DNA of 64,000 bases. It comes from Prosthecomicrobium pneumaticum (GTDB taxonomy: Bacteria; Pseudomonadota; Alphaproteobacteria; Rhizobiales; Kaistiaceae). Each line of letters starts with the position of its first letter. Position 1 is the stretch's first letter. The notes under the pieces are model-generated. The model saw only the letters and a list, made by a program, of their open reading frames with translations, searched no databases and was not told where the DNA came from. The stretch is taken from assembly GCF_014199915.1 (NCBI RefSeq), contig NZ_JACHOO010000007.1, positions 1 to 64,000 of the forward strand, in the 5' to 3' direction. Of this stretch, positions 1-9,367 are shown piece by piece. The position numbers and the translations under genes are program-made.

Positions 1-363
1 GAGGGTGCGCCTCTCTTCATCGATGAAGCGAAGAGCCCTCACCCTACCCTCTCCCGCGCGGCGGGAGAGGGGAACCCCGGCGGCCGCGTTCGTCGGCCCC
101 GGCCATCCTCGGGCGAAGGTCGGCACCGTCGGTTCCGCCCCCTCTCCCGCTCGCGGGAGAGGGCTTCGCATTGGCGAGCGAAGCGAGCCTGGATGCGAAG
201 GGTGAGGGTGCACTTCTCTTCCTCGATGAAGGGAAGAGCCCTCACCCTACCCTCTCCCGCGGGGCGGGAGAGGGGAACCCCGGCGGCCGCGTTCGTCGCC
301 CCGGCCATCCTCGGGCGAAGGTCGGTACAGTCGGCTCCGCCCCCTTCCGTCATCCGCCCCCGC
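1..363. repeat. Palindromic CCCTCTCCCGC-type repeats, two direct copies of a ~118-bp unit
   Basis: This gene-free stretch holds three hairpins with CCCTCTCCCGC on one side and GCGGGAGAGGG on the other, at about 47-71, 140-163 and 250-274. A unit of about 118 bp starting at 30 is repeated almost unchanged from 232, so the period is about 202 bp. The middle hairpin is joined to a segment reading GGCGAGCGAAGCGAGCCTGG, which recurs near 49869. Related hairpins occur at 20450-20811 and 49828. They look like REP/BIME-type intergenic elements. I see no gene here, and open frames across it are repeat sequence. Confidence 0.75.
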
Positions 364-435
364 GACGGCTGGCGTCGGCCGCGTCCTGCGCTATAAGCCG
401 GGCGGGTGCCGGGTTCGGGAGGAGACGGAGCGGAC

Positions 436-969
436 ATGGCGGATCAGGGGGAGACGCGCGCCTGCCGCGTCGTTGTGATGGGTGTGTCGGGCTCCGGCAA
501 GTCGACCGTCGGCGAGGCGCTCGGCGCCGCGGCGGGCGTCGCCTTCGTCGATGGCGACGGGCTGCATCCCGACGCCAATGTCGCCAAGATGTCGGCCGGC
601 ATCCCGCTCACCGACGCGGATCGCTGGCCCTGGCTCGACATCGTCGCCGCGACGCTCGCCGATCATCCGCAGGGCGCCGTCGTCGCCTGCTCGGCGCTGC
701 GCAAGGTCTACCGCGACCGCATCCGGGCCGGCGCGCCGGGCGTCCGCTTCGTCTTCCTCGACGGCGGGCAGGACGTGATCGGCGGCCGGCAGGCGAGCCG
801 CAAGGGCCATTTCATGCCGCCGAGCCTCCTCGCCAGCCAGTTCGCGACGCTCGAGCGGCCCGGTGCCGACGAGCCGGACGTCGTGCGCGTCTCCGTCGAC
901 CAGCCGGTCGAGGCGGTCGTCGCCGCCGCGGTCGAAGGGCTCGGCCTTGCCGCGCTCACTCGTCCCTGA
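436..969 (+). CDS. gntK: Gluconokinase
   Basis: ATP-dependent kinase that makes 6-phosphogluconate from D-gluconate in the cytoplasm, feeding the Entner-Doudoroff or pentose phosphate route. The 177-residue product has a P-loop GVSGSGKST at residues 16-24 and the family's DGDGLHP and CSALRKVYRD segments, and its length is normal for the small GntK family. I chose the ATG at 436 because GGAGGAGA lies about 10 bases upstream. An in-frame GTG at 406 would add ten residues that resemble no kinase N-terminus. The 3' end overlaps the end of convergent scpB by 14 bases. No gluconate permease or regulator is adjacent, so its regulation is not visible. Confidence 0.93.
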   Translation: MADQGETRACRVVVMGVSGSGKSTVGEALGAAAGVAFVDGDGLHPDANVAKMSAGIPLTDADRWPWLDIVAATLADHPQGAVVACSALRKVYRDRIRAGAPGVRFVFLDGGQDVIGGRQASRKGHFMPPSLLASQFATLERPGADEPDVVRVSVDQPVEAVVAAAVEGLGLAALTRP

Positions 970-1639
970 GGCCGGCAGCGAGCAGATCCTCCGGATCGAG
1001 CGGATCCTCGTCATCGGCGAGCTGATCGGGCGCGCGCGGCTCGGGCAGGGTGAAGCCCGGCGGGATCCGCCCGTCGAGCAGGCCGGCGCCCTTCAGCTCG
1101 TCGAGTCCCGGCAGGTCGCCGATCGAATCGAGCCCGAAATGGACGAGGAAGGCCTCGGTCGTGCCATAGGTCACGGGCCGGCCCGGCGCGCGGCGCCGGC
1201 CGCGCATCCGGACCCAGCCGGTCTCGAGCAGCACATCGAGTGTGCCCTTCGAGGTCGAGACGCCGCGCACCTCCTCGATCTCCGCCCGCGTCGCCGGCTG
1301 GTGATAGGCGACGATGGCGAGCGTCTCGAGAGCGGCGCGCGACAGCCGCTTCTGGTCGGCGGCGTCGCGCCGCAGCAGGAAGGCGAGATCGGGCGCCGTG
1401 CGGAACATCCATTTGCCGGCGACCCGCACGAGATTGACCCCGCGCGTCCGATAGACGGCGCGCAGCTCCGCGAGCAGCGCCGCGACGTCGGCGCCCGAGG
1501 GCAGCCGGGCCGCGATCTCGGCCGCGGCGAGCGGCTCGGCGGCGGCGAACAGCATCGCCTCGACCATGCGGAGCGCCAGCCCCTGCTCCTCCGGCGCGAG
1601 CGGCGCGGCGACGCCGTCGTCGTCCTCCTCCTCAGCCAT
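956..1639 (-). CDS. scpB: Segregation and condensation protein B
   Basis: Kleisin-associated winged-helix subunit of the Smc-ScpAB condensin, which compacts and separates chromosomes. The 227-residue product begins with an acidic stretch, followed by the two winged-helix segments typical of ScpB. Conserved pieces include EAMLFAAAEPL and ALETLAIVAYHQPATRAEIE. The tail after residue 180 is acidic and probably disordered. Its start overlaps the end of scpA by 8 bases, so the two are translationally coupled, and it is the last gene of the dgt–argS–SPOR–nagZ–scpA–scpB run. Its own end overlaps convergent gntK. Confidence 0.93.
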   Translation of the reverse strand: MAEEEDDDGVAAPLAPEEQGLALRMVEAMLFAAAEPLAAAEIAARLPSGADVAALLAELRAVYRTRGVNLVRVAGKWMFRTAPDLAFLLRRDAADQKRLSRAALETLAIVAYHQPATRAEIEEVRGVSTSKGTLDVLLETGWVRMRGRRRAPGRPVTYGTTEAFLVHFGLDSIGDLPGLDELKGAGLLDGRIPPGFTLPEPRAPDQLADDEDPLDPEDLLAAGLRDE

Positions 1640-2459
1640 CGCCGCCCTCCCCCGCCGCCGGCACCGGCCGGATCCGGTCGCGCAGCTCGAGCGGCGCGAA
1701 GGCCTCCTCCTGACGCAATTCGAGCTTGCCCTCGCGCACCAGTTCGAGGCTGGCGCTGAAGGCGCTGGCGAGCACGGTGGTGCGGATCTCGTCGCGGGCG
1801 AGATAGGGCGACAGGAACACCTCCATCGGCGTCCACTCCGCCATCCGGCCGATCATCCGGGTGAGGATCTCGCGCGCCTCGGCGAGCGACCAGACCTGCC
1901 GGCGCCGGACATGGACGACGGAGACCATCTGGCGCTGGCGCTGTGCCGCATAGGCGGTCAGGAGATCATAGAGGGTCGCGGCATAGGCGCTCCGCCGGAC
2001 GAGCTCGACCGGCTCCGGCGCGCCGCGTGAAAACACCTCGCGACCGAGCCGGTCGCGGTTGACGAGCCGCGCCGCGGCGTCGCGCATCGCCTCGAGCCGG
2101 CGCAGCCGGAAGGCGAGCGCCGCCGCCATCTCCTCGCCCGAGGGCTCCTCGCCCTTCTCGGGCTCCGGCAGCAGCAGGCGCGATTTGAGATAGGCGAGCC
2201 ATGCCGCCATGACGAGATAGTCGGCCGCGAGCTCGAGCCGCAGCCGCCGCAATTCCTCGATGAAGACGAGATATTGCTCGGCGAGCGCGAGGATCGAGAT
2301 GCGCGCGAGATCGACCTTCTGGGTGCGGGCGAGCGCGAGCAGAAGGTCGAGCGGACCTTCGAAGCCGTCGACATCGACGATCAGCGCCCGCTCAGCGGGC
2401 GTTGCATCGGCGCGCGCCGGCGTCTCCCAGAGATCGGTCTGGCCCCGCTCGTCCGCCAT
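1632..2459 (-). CDS. scpA: Segregation and condensation protein A
   Basis: Kleisin subunit that bridges the Smc heads in the bacterial condensin. The product is 275 residues long. Its N-terminal half has the ScpA signature FEGPLDLLLALARTQKVDL near residues 33-51, and the C-terminal half is the winged-helix Smc-binding end. The central part, rich in Arg, Glu and Ala, is predicted helical. It lies 11 bases downstream of nagZ and overlaps scpB by 8 bases. The nagZ–scpA–scpB order is common in Hyphomicrobiales. Confidence 0.93.
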   Translation of the reverse strand: MADERGQTDLWETPARADATPAERALIVDVDGFEGPLDLLLALARTQKVDLARISILALAEQYLVFIEELRRLRLELAADYLVMAAWLAYLKSRLLLPEPEKGEEPSGEEMAAALAFRLRRLEAMRDAAARLVNRDRLGREVFSRGAPEPVELVRRSAYAATLYDLLTAYAAQRQRQMVSVVHVRRRQVWSLAEAREILTRMIGRMAEWTPMEVFLSPYLARDEIRTTVLASAFSASLELVREGKLELRQEEAFAPLELRDRIRPVPAAGEGGDG

Positions 2460-2470
2460 CGCAGCGCCCC

Positions 2471-3499
2471 TCAGACCGCGCGGATGAAGCCGCCGCGCTC
2501 CGCCAGCACCGCATACTCCGCCTCGTCGGCCTGCCTGTCGAGCGGCTGCGCCGGCCCGCGCGCCGCGCGCGCGTCGGCGGCCCGCTCCGCCGAACGGCCG
2601 GCGAGCTCCGGCACGGCGGCGGCGACGGCGCGCATCTCCTCCATCACGCCGTTGCAGTGGAGCACGAGGTCGCAGCCGGCGGCGAGCACGGCCGCCGCAC
2701 GGCTCTCATAATCGCCGCCGAGCGCCTTCATCGACAGATCGTCGCTCATCAGCAGGCCGTCAAAGCCGATCGCGCCGCGAATCACCTCCTCGATCACCAC
2801 CGCCGATGTGGTCGCCGGGCGCTCCGGGTCGATCGCCCGGAAGACGATGTGCGCGGTCATCGCCATCGGCAGGTCGGCGAGCTCGCGGAAGGGCACGAAA
2901 TCGGCCACCGCGAGCACATCGCGCGGCGCCGCGACGACCGGCAGGTCGAGATGGCTGTCGACGGTGGCGCGGCCATGACCCGGCATGTGCTTGACGACCG
3001 GCAGCACGCCGCCGGCCGCGAGCCCCTCGGCGACCGCGCGGCCGAGAAAGGCGACAGCGGCCGCATCCTCCGAGAACGCCCGGTCGCCGATCGCCCGGTG
3101 GGTTTCGGGCGTCGCGACGTCGAGCACCGGCAGGCAGTCGACCGTGATGCCGAGATCGTGCAGATCGGCGGCGATCAGCCGGCCGTGCAGCCAGGCGAAA
3201 CGCCGCGCCGCGGCGGGGTCCTCGGCATGCAGCCGTCCGATCGCCCGGGCGGCGGGCCGGTTCGGCCAGAGGGGCGGGCCGAGCCGCTGGACGCGGCCGC
3301 CCTCCTGGTCGATCAGCACCGGCGCGTCGGGATCGTCGACCGCCTCGCGGAACCGCGCGACGAGTTCGCAGACCTCCTCCGCCGTGCCGATGTTGCGCTT
3401 GAAGAGGATCAGCCCCCAGGGCCGCTCGGCGGCGAAGAACGCCGCCTCGGCCTCGCTGAGCGCCGTGCCGGCGCAGCCGGAGATGAACGCCTTGGCCAA
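2471..3499 (-). CDS. nagZ: Beta-N-acetylhexosaminidase (GH3, NagZ)
   Basis: Cytoplasmic glycosidase that removes N-acetylglucosamine from anhydro-muropeptides during peptidoglycan recycling. The 342-residue protein is a single GH3 barrel of normal NagZ length. It contains KHMPGHG at 170-176 and DSH at 181-183, the histidine/aspartate loop typical of NagZ. The nucleophile motif MSDDLSM is at 251-257. The gene starts 5 bases after the SPOR-protein stop and ends 11 bases before scpA, so it sits inside the operon. Pairing with a SPOR protein suggests the operon is tied to wall turnover at division; that is inference. Confidence 0.94.
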   Translation of the reverse strand: MAKAFISGCAGTALSEAEAAFFAAERPWGLILFKRNIGTAEEVCELVARFREAVDDPDAPVLIDQEGGRVQRLGPPLWPNRPAARAIGRLHAEDPAAARRFAWLHGRLIAADLHDLGITVDCLPVLDVATPETHRAIGDRAFSEDAAAVAFLGRAVAEGLAAGGVLPVVKHMPGHGRATVDSHLDLPVVAAPRDVLAVADFVPFRELADLPMAMTAHIVFRAIDPERPATTSAVVIEEVIRGAIGFDGLLMSDDLSMKALGGDYESRAAAVLAAGCDLVLHCNGVMEEMRAVAAAVPELAGRSAERAADARAARGPAQPLDRQADEAEYAVLAERGGFIRAV

Positions 3500-3504
3500 G
3501 GCGG

Positions 3505-5040
3505 TCAGTTCCGCGGGATCAGGCAGTCGCCGCCGGCCGAGCGCAGCGTCTCGCAGAAAGCGGCCGCCTCGTCGCGCGTCGCCCAGGGGCCGACCCGGGC
3601 GCGGTAATAGACGCCGCGGTCGCCGAGATCGACGCGGCTGATGTCGACCGGCCGGTTGCCCATCACATTCGGATAGCGGCGCTGCACGTTGCGATAGGCG
3701 GCGCGGGCCTGTTCCTCGGTGCGCTGCGAGCTGATCTGGACGAAGAAGCCGCCCGACAGGGCCGCCGGTGCCGGTTCGGCAGCCGGCGCGCGGGAGGGCT
3801 CCGGCGCGCGCGCCGTCGAAGCCGCGGGCTGCGGCGGCGGGGCGAGCGGCACGGGTGCCTCGTCGGCGGCAGCGGGCGGCGGCGCCAGCGGCGTCGCCTG
3901 CGCGGTCTGTGCGGGCGCCGTCGCCGCTTCGGCCACGGTGTCCTCGACCGGCGCCGAGCCGTCGGCCGGCCGGGCGTCGCTCGAAATGATCGTGCCGTCC
4001 GGCTTGACGATCACCGTGCGGACCTTGCGCGGGCCGAGCGCGGCGGGCTCGGCCGGATCCTGGCGCGGCGCCGCGGTCGAGGGCGCGACCGAATCGTCGC
4101 CCGGCGCGCCGGGCAGGATGATGCGGGAAATCTCGCGGCTCGCCTCGGACTCGCCCTCGGCCGCCGCCGTGCCCCCCTCGTCGACGCCCTCGTCGGGCGG
4201 CACGACCAGCCGCTCGCTCGACGGTTCGTCGGCCGAGACGCGATCGTAGATCAGCTTGTTCTGCGGGTCCTCGGTGGTGGCGACCGCGGCCGGCCGCTCC
4301 TTGGTCGGGGTCTCGTCCGCGGCGATGATCGGCGGGCCGCTCGTCGAGCTTCCGCCAGCGCCGCCGCTGAGGGCATAGGCGACCACCCCGCCGACGATCA
4401 CCACCGTGGCGACGACACCGCCGATGACCATGGCGCGGCGGCCGCGACGGGGAGGCTGGTAGTCCTCCTCGTCATAGCCGTAATCGTCCTCATATTCGGG
4501 CGCCGCGGCGTCGGCCTCGTAGCCCTCGCCATAGCCCACCTCGTCATAGGCCTCGGCGGCCGGCGCCTCGGCGCGGCGTCCGGCGGCGGCCCCGCGCGCC
4601 GCGCCGAACCCTTGCGCGGCTGCGGCGGGCGCGGCCGGCTGGTCCCAGTCTCTCGGATCCGACGCCTGCGGCTGCGGCTCACCGCCGCGCAGGCGCAGAT
4701 TGGGAAGATTTTCCACCCGCGGCGGCTGCGGCTGGGGCGGCGCGACGCGCGCCTGGACCGGCGGCGGCGGCACGTCATAGCCGCCGGAGATCTCGTTCAG
4801 CAGCTCCGATTCGAGGTCGAGCGACACGTCGCGCGGCCGCGGCTGCGCCACGGGCGGCTGCTGCGGGGCCGGACGCCCCGAAACGATGTCGTCGAAGTTC
4901 GACTGGCTCGACACGATCCGCGCCAGTTCGACCAGCGGATCGTCCTCGACGGACGGACGGCCCGCCGGGCGGCGCTGCGGCGGCGCGACCGGACGTTCGG
5001 CCGCGCGCCGGCCGAAGCCGTCGTCGTCTCGCTCAGCCAT
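3505..5040 (-). CDS. SPOR-domain membrane protein
   Basis: Inner-membrane protein expected to bind denuded septal peptidoglycan through its C-terminal SPOR domain. The 511-residue product has a long cytoplasmic N-terminal part rich in Pro, Gln and Ala (residues 1-200), one transmembrane helix at about 203-225 and a periplasmic low-complexity linker rich in Ala, Glu, Pro and Thr. The SPOR domain occupies roughly the last 80 residues, from GGFFVQISSQ to the end. This is the usual alphaproteobacterial architecture of the protein between argS and nagZ. No enzymatic domain is visible. It sits 65 bases after argS and 5 bases before nagZ. Confidence 0.9.
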   Translation of the reverse strand: MAERDDDGFGRRAAERPVAPPQRRPAGRPSVEDDPLVELARIVSSQSNFDDIVSGRPAPQQPPVAQPRPRDVSLDLESELLNEISGGYDVPPPPVQARVAPPQPQPPRVENLPNLRLRGGEPQPQASDPRDWDQPAAPAAAAQGFGAARGAAAGRRAEAPAAEAYDEVGYGEGYEADAAAPEYEDDYGYDEEDYQPPRRGRRAMVIGGVVATVVIVGGVVAYALSGGAGGSSTSGPPIIAADETPTKERPAAVATTEDPQNKLIYDRVSADEPSSERLVVPPDEGVDEGGTAAAEGESEASREISRIILPGAPGDDSVAPSTAAPRQDPAEPAALGPRKVRTVIVKPDGTIISSDARPADGSAPVEDTVAEAATAPAQTAQATPLAPPPAAADEAPVPLAPPPQPAASTARAPEPSRAPAAEPAPAALSGGFFVQISSQRTEEQARAAYRNVQRRYPNVMGNRPVDISRVDLGDRGVYYRARVGPWATRDEAAAFCETLRSAGGDCLIPRN

Positions 5041-5105
5041 GGTGTTCTACTCCCGAGCCCGCCGGACGAGCCGGCCGGCGCCGCATCCACGAAAGCCGGT
5101 CCACC

Positions 5106-6860
5106 TTAGCGCATCTCGTCCGGTGCGTTGACCCCCAGAAGTCCCAATCCGGATGACAGCACGCATTTTGTGGCATGAACAAGGGCGAGCCGCGCCGAAG
5201 TGGCGGCGGGATCGTCGGCGATCACGAATCTGAGCCGGGACAGTTCCTTGCCGCGGTTCCAGTGGACGTGAAATTCGGAGGCGAGATCGTAGAGGTAGAA
5301 GGCGATTCGGTGCGGCTCGTGGCTCTCCGCCGCCGCCTCGACGAGCCGGGGATATTCCGCGATCCGCCGCATCAGGGCGATCTCGCCCTCGTCGGCGAGG
5401 AGCGTCAGGTCGGCGGCGGCGAGCGCCTGCGGCGACCGGTCGACCGCCGGCGCCTCGGCCTCCGCCTGGCGGAAGATCGAGGCGGTGCGGGCGTGCGCGT
5501 ACTGCACGTAGAAGACCGGATTGTCCTTCGACTGCTCGGTCACCTTCTGGAAGTCGAAATCGAGCGGTGCGTCCGACTTGCGGAACAGCATCATGAAGCG
5601 CACCGCGTCGCGGCCGACCTCCTCGACGACGTCGCGCAGCGTGACGAAATCGCCGGAGCGCTTCGACATGCGCACCGGCTCGCCGGCGCGGAAGAGCTTG
5701 ACCAGCTGGCAGAGCAGCACGTCGACCGAAGCGGTGCCGCCGGAGATCGCCCGGCCGACCGCCTGCAGGCGCTTCACATAGCCGCCGTGATCGGCGCCGA
5801 GCACGAAGATCATCTGCTTGAAGCCGCGCTCGAACTTGTCGCGGAAATAGGCGACGTCTCCGGCGAAATAGGTGTAGCTGCCATCCGATTTCTGCAGCGG
5901 CCGGTCGATGTCGTCGCCCGCCTCGGTCGCCCGGAAGAGCAGCTGCTCGCGGTCCTCCCAGTCGTCGGGCAGCTGGCCCTTCGGCGGCGGGATCTTGCCG
6001 TGATAGACGAAGCCCTTCGCCTCGAGATCGGCGATCGTCGCGGCGATCTTGCCGCCGTCGGCGCCCCCGAGCGTGCGCTCCGAGAAGAACACGTCGTGAT
6101 GGACGTTGAGGAGGGCTAGGTCGTCGCGGATCATCGCCATCATCGCGTCGATCGCCGCGTCGCGGACGATCGGCAGCCATTCGCTTTCCGGCCGGTCGCG
6201 CAGCGTCGCGCCGTGCAGCGCGGCGAGCCCCTCGCCGACCGGCTTCAGATAGTCGCCCGGATAAAGCCCCTCGGGGATCGCGCCGATCTCTTCGCCGAGC
6301 GCCTCGCGGTAGCGCAGGAAGGCCGAGCGGGCGAGCACGTCGACCTGCGCTCCGGCATCGTTGATGTAATACTCCCGCGTCACGTCATAGCCCGCGGCGG
6401 CGAGCACGCCGGCGAGCGCGTCGCCCACCACCGCGCCGCGGCAATGGCCGACATGCATCGGCCCGGTCGGGTTGGCCGAGACATATTCGACGTTCACCTT
6501 GACGCCCGCGCCCTTGCCGCTGCGGCCATAACCGGCGCCGTCGGCGACCACCGCGGCGAGGAAGCGCGCCCGGTAGGCGGAGGACAGCGTGATGTTGATG
6601 AAGCCCGGCCCGGCGACCTCGACGGCCGCGACGTCGGCGTCGGCGCGCAGCCGCTCGGCGATCGCCTCGGCGAGATCGCGCGGCCTGGCGCCGAGCGGCT
6701 TTGCGAGCACCATCGCCGCATTGGTGGCGAGATCGCCATGCGCCGCATCGCGCGGCGGCTCGACGAGGATGCGCGACAGGTCGGCCGCGCTCTCCCGCTC
6801 GGCGAGAAGCGCCGCGACGGCGCGAAGAACCCGGTCGGTGAAGTCGGCGAAGATGTTCAT
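5106..6860 (-). CDS. argS: Arginine--tRNA ligase
   Basis: Class I aminoacyl-tRNA synthetase that charges tRNA-Arg. The ATG at 6860 gives 584 residues starting MNIFADF, the normal family start; an in-frame extension to 6977 has no homologous character. The class I signature appears as HVGH at about 126-129 and the KMSKS loop as RMSKRSGD in the middle of the protein. The C-terminal part is the all-helical anticodon-binding domain. It lies 64 bases downstream of the dGTPase gene and 65 bases upstream of the SPOR gene. Confidence 0.96.
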   Translation of the reverse strand: MNIFADFTDRVLRAVAALLAERESAADLSRILVEPPRDAAHGDLATNAAMVLAKPLGARPRDLAEAIAERLRADADVAAVEVAGPGFINITLSSAYRARFLAAVVADGAGYGRSGKGAGVKVNVEYVSANPTGPMHVGHCRGAVVGDALAGVLAAAGYDVTREYYINDAGAQVDVLARSAFLRYREALGEEIGAIPEGLYPGDYLKPVGEGLAALHGATLRDRPESEWLPIVRDAAIDAMMAMIRDDLALLNVHHDVFFSERTLGGADGGKIAATIADLEAKGFVYHGKIPPPKGQLPDDWEDREQLLFRATEAGDDIDRPLQKSDGSYTYFAGDVAYFRDKFERGFKQMIFVLGADHGGYVKRLQAVGRAISGGTASVDVLLCQLVKLFRAGEPVRMSKRSGDFVTLRDVVEEVGRDAVRFMMLFRKSDAPLDFDFQKVTEQSKDNPVFYVQYAHARTASIFRQAEAEAPAVDRSPQALAAADLTLLADEGEIALMRRIAEYPRLVEAAAESHEPHRIAFYLYDLASEFHVHWNRGKELSRLRFVIADDPAATSARLALVHATKCVLSSGLGLLGVNAPDEMR

Positions 6861-6924
6861 CGGCAGCACTCGGCGTCGGACGCGCGGTGATCGGCCGGAT
6901 GACCGGACACCGGAAGGGTGGCCG

Positions 6925-8142
6925 CTAGCCCAATTCGGGCACCACGTCAAACAGGCGCTGATATTCGCGCAGCGCATAGCGGTCCGTCATGCCGGCGAGG
7001 AAGTCGGCGATGCGGCGCGCCCGGCGCTCCTCGTCGGCGCCTTCGAGACCGCGGCGCCATTCCTCCGGCAGCGCGGCGGCGTCGTGCCAGTAGCGGCCGT
7101 GCAACCGGCGCACCACGTCCTCGGCACGGTGCATCACCTCCATCACCCGGGGGTGGCGATAGACGTGCACCTTGAGATGCGCCTTGATCGCCCGGTCGGC
7201 CTCGGCGATCGCCGGCGAGAAGGCGAAGAGCGGCCGGTCGGCGGCCCGGATCGCCTCGGCCGAGGATGCGCCGAGCGCATCGAGCCGGTGCACCGCCTCG
7301 CCGATCACGTCCTCGATCATCGCGGTGATGACGTGGCGGACGATCTCGTTGATGAAGCGCGGCCGCTCGAGCCCCGGCCAGCGCGCCTCGACCCGCTCGA
7401 TCAGCGCGGCGAGGAAGGGCACGTCCCGCAGGCCCTCGACGGTGAGCAGACCGGCCCTGAGGCCGTCGTCGATGTCGTGCGCGTCATAGGCGATGTCGTC
7501 GGCGAGCGCGGCGGCCTGCGCCTCCGGCCCGGCGAATGTCGCAAGCTCGAGGTCGTGCTCGGCGGCATAGGCGCGGACGGCATAGGGAAGCGGCCGGTCC
7601 GGCGCCACGAGCGGCCGGCCGGCGGCGTCGACGAGCGGACCGTTGTGCTTGACGAGGCCCTCGAGCGTCTCCCAGGAAAGGTTCAGCCCGTCGAACTCCG
7701 GATAGCGCCGCTCGAGCCGGGTGACGACGCGCAGGCTCTGCGCGTTGTGGTCGAAGCCGCCATGGCCGGCCATCGCCGCGGCGAGCGCCCGTTCCCCCGC
7801 GTGACCGAAGGGCGTGTGGCCGAGATCGTGCGCGAGCGCGATCGCCTCGGCGAGATCGTCGTCGAGGGCGAGCGCGCGGGCGATGGCGCGGGCGATCTGA
7901 GCCACCTCGATCGTATGGGTGAGCCGGGTGCGGTAGTGGTCGCCCTCGTCGAAGAGGAAGACCTGCGTCTTGTCCTTCAGGCGCCGGAAGGCGGTCGAAT
8001 GGATGATGCGGTCGCGGTCGCGCTGGAAGGCGGTGCGGGTCGGGCTGTCCGGCTCGGGATTGAGCCGGCCGCGGCTCGCCGCCGGGTCGGTCGCGAAGGG
8101 CGCGCGCGGGCCGTAACCGAAACCGATCGTGAAGCCTGCCAC
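6925..8142 (-). CDS. dgt: Deoxyguanosinetriphosphate triphosphohydrolase-like protein
   Basis: HD-domain enzyme predicted to split dNTPs into deoxynucleoside and triphosphate. I place the start at the GTG at 8142, which gives 405 residues beginning VAGFTIGFG and leading directly into the family motif SRGR. AGGGAGG stands just upstream. A longer frame to 8214 adds 24 residues without family character. Metal ligands are visible: His in [10 protein letters not shown] (about residue 76), His-Asp in [12 protein letters not shown] (about 105-106) and a later Asp in DDIAYDAHD. It heads the operon running to scpB and diverges from erpA. Confidence 0.92.
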   Translation of the reverse strand: MAGFTIGFGYGPRAPFATDPAASRGRLNPEPDSPTRTAFQRDRDRIIHSTAFRRLKDKTQVFLFDEGDHYRTRLTHTIEVAQIARAIARALALDDDLAEAIALAHDLGHTPFGHAGERALAAAMAGHGGFDHNAQSLRVVTRLERRYPEFDGLNLSWETLEGLVKHNGPLVDAAGRPLVAPDRPLPYAVRAYAAEHDLELATFAGPEAQAAALADDIAYDAHDIDDGLRAGLLTVEGLRDVPFLAALIERVEARWPGLERPRFINEIVRHVITAMIEDVIGEAVHRLDALGASSAEAIRAADRPLFAFSPAIAEADRAIKAHLKVHVYRHPRVMEVMHRAEDVVRRLHGRYWHDAAALPEEWRRGLEGADEERRARRIADFLAGMTDRYALREYQRLFDVVPELG

Positions 8143-8199
8143 CGCGCCTCCCTGCTGCCCCTCGCCCCGCCGGATCGGCCGGCGGTCGGCCGGGCTCGG

Positions 8200-8228
8200 T
8201 TGACTCCCCGCCAACCGTTCTTAACTAT
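8200..8228 (+). promoter_or_regulatory. Putative sigma-70 promoter of erpA
   Basis: TTGACT at 8200-8205 and AACTAT at 8223-8228 are separated by 17 bases, close to the TTGACN–N17–CTATNN pattern of alphaproteobacteria. It lies 52 bases upstream of the erpA ATG in the divergent dgt/erpA interval. No Irr, RirA or IscR-like palindrome is evident. Confidence 0.5.
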
Positions 8229-8280
8229 CGTGTCTCAGCCGACGCAAGCCGGCAGGCTATCAGGGCCGGACGACCATCCC

Positions 8281-8625
8281 ATGACCGACATCGCCACTCT
8301 GCCGCCCGTGACGCTTTCCGAGCGCGCCGCCCGCCGCGTCGCGCGCATTCTGTCGAAGGAACCGGCCGGCGCGGCGCTCCGCGTCAGCGTCGCCGGCGGC
8401 GGCTGTTCCGGCTTCCAATACGTGTTCGACATCGACCGCGACCGTGCCGAGGACGATTTCGTCATCGAGGCGCCGGGCGCCACCGTGCTGATCGATTCGG
8501 TCTCGCTCCCCTATATGGAGGGCTCCGAGATCGACTTCGTCGACGATCTGATCGGCCAGTCCTTCCAGATCAGGAACCCGCTCGCCACCGCCTCCTGCGG
8601 CTGCGGCACGAGCTTCGCGCTTTAG
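8281..8625 (+). CDS. erpA: Iron-sulfur cluster insertion protein (A-type carrier, ErpA-like)
   Basis: HesB/IscA-family carrier that passes Fe-S clusters to apoproteins. The 114-residue product carries the three conserved cysteines: C42 in GGGCSGFQY, and C106 and C108 in SCGCG near the C-terminus. No suf or isc genes are adjacent. Divergence from a dGTPase is the common arrangement in Hyphomicrobiales. The stop overlaps the stop of convergent vapC by 4 bases. Confidence 0.92.
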   Translation: MTDIATLPPVTLSERAARRVARILSKEPAGAALRVSVAGGGCSGFQYVFDIDRDRAEDDFVIEAPGATVLIDSVSLPYMEGSEIDFVDDLIGQSFQIRNPLATASCGCGTSFAL

Positions 8626-9044
8626 TCCGATGGTTCCCAGGGATTGATCACGGCGACGCCCATCGGTTGGAAGTCGCGGACATTGCGCGTCGCGATCTTC
8701 ATGCCGTGAACGAGGGCGGTCGCCGCAATGAAGGCGTCTCGTTCGGCTCGCCTTGTCGGAACATGCAGTTCCGCGCACCGCATCGCGACCGCCCGGTCGA
8801 TGCTCAGCACCCGTCCGCCGAAATGCGGCAGAACGACCCGGTCGATCCAGTCGCGCAAGATCGAGCCGAACGCCTTGTCTTCTCGGGCCACCGTCAACGC
8901 GCCCTGCTCAAGCTCCAGAATGGTGATCGCGGACACGAAGAAGCATTCGACGGGCAACGATTCGGCCCAGGAAAGCACCGCCCGATCGGACCGTTCCGGA
9001 CGACGAAGCTCCGAGATTACGTTGGTGTCGAGAACGAACATCAC
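8622..9044 (-). CDS. vapC: VapC-type PIN-domain toxin (ribonuclease)
   Basis: PIN-domain endoribonuclease, the toxin of a type II toxin-antitoxin pair. The product is 140 residues from the GTG at 9044, or 139 from the ATG immediately after it. The acidic PIN residues are in place: Asp in FVLDTNVISEL at the N-terminus, Glu in ITILELEQG, and Asp in AERDAFIAAT and in RNVRDFQP. The start overlaps the antitoxin stop by 4 bases, the usual coupling of antitoxin first, toxin second. RNA targets cannot be read from sequence. Confidence 0.92.
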   Translation of the reverse strand: MMFVLDTNVISELRRPERSDRAVLSWAESLPVECFFVSAITILELEQGALTVAREDKAFGSILRDWIDRVVLPHFGGRVLSIDRAVAMRCAELHVPTRRAERDAFIAATALVHGMKIATRNVRDFQPMGVAVINPWEPSD

Positions 9045-9295
9045 TCGAAATCAACGGCGTGGAAGAGCTTTCTCTCGAGCCTCGGGGGATCGAAATCGAT
9101 ATCGGCGCTTTCCGGATGGGCAAGGGCTTCCGCCAGGCTCATCGGCCGTTCCGTAATCCGCCGGTATTCCTCGATTGTCATCAGAACATGGGAAGGTCTG
9201 CCGCGATCCGTAATGATCACGGGTCCATCCTTTGCGGCCTTCCGCGCCTGACTGACATTCTGATTGAAGGCCCGGCTCGACATCGTCACGCTCAT
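9041..9295 (-). CDS. Phd/YefM-family antitoxin
   Basis: DNA-binding antitoxin partner of the downstream VapC. The 84-residue product shows the Phd/YefM fold signature in its first half (AFNQNVSQARKAAKDGPVII, then RPSHVLMTIEEY). The C-terminal third is acidic and hydrophobic (ADIDFDPP) and should wrap the toxin. GGAGG lies 5 bases before the ATG at 9295; a second in-frame ATG at 9283 is an alternative. The palindrome at 9305-9328 directly upstream is the obvious autoregulatory operator. Confidence 0.92.
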   Translation of the reverse strand: MSVTMSSRAFNQNVSQARKAAKDGPVIITDRGRPSHVLMTIEEYRRITERPMSLAEALAHPESADIDFDPPRLERKLFHAVDFE

Positions 9296-9304
9296 TGGCC
9301 CCTC

Positions 9305-9350
9305 CTATGTAGCATCATATCTACATAGATCGGCGCCACGACGGCGTCCA
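9305..9350 (-). promoter_or_regulatory. Operator and promoter of the Phd/VapC operon
   Basis: CTATGTAG (9305-9312) and CTACATAG (9321-9328) form a perfect 8-bp inverted repeat around an 8-base AT-rich spacer. The left arm touches the antitoxin ribosome binding site. On the minus strand a possible -10 (TATGTA, 9322-9327) lies inside the right arm, with a -35-like TGGACG at 9345-9350, 17 bases apart. Antitoxin binding here would block the promoter, as known for Phd-family operons. The AT-rich sequence stands out from its neighbours. Confidence 0.7.
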
Positions 9351-9367
9351 GCCGGTCGGCCCCTCCC

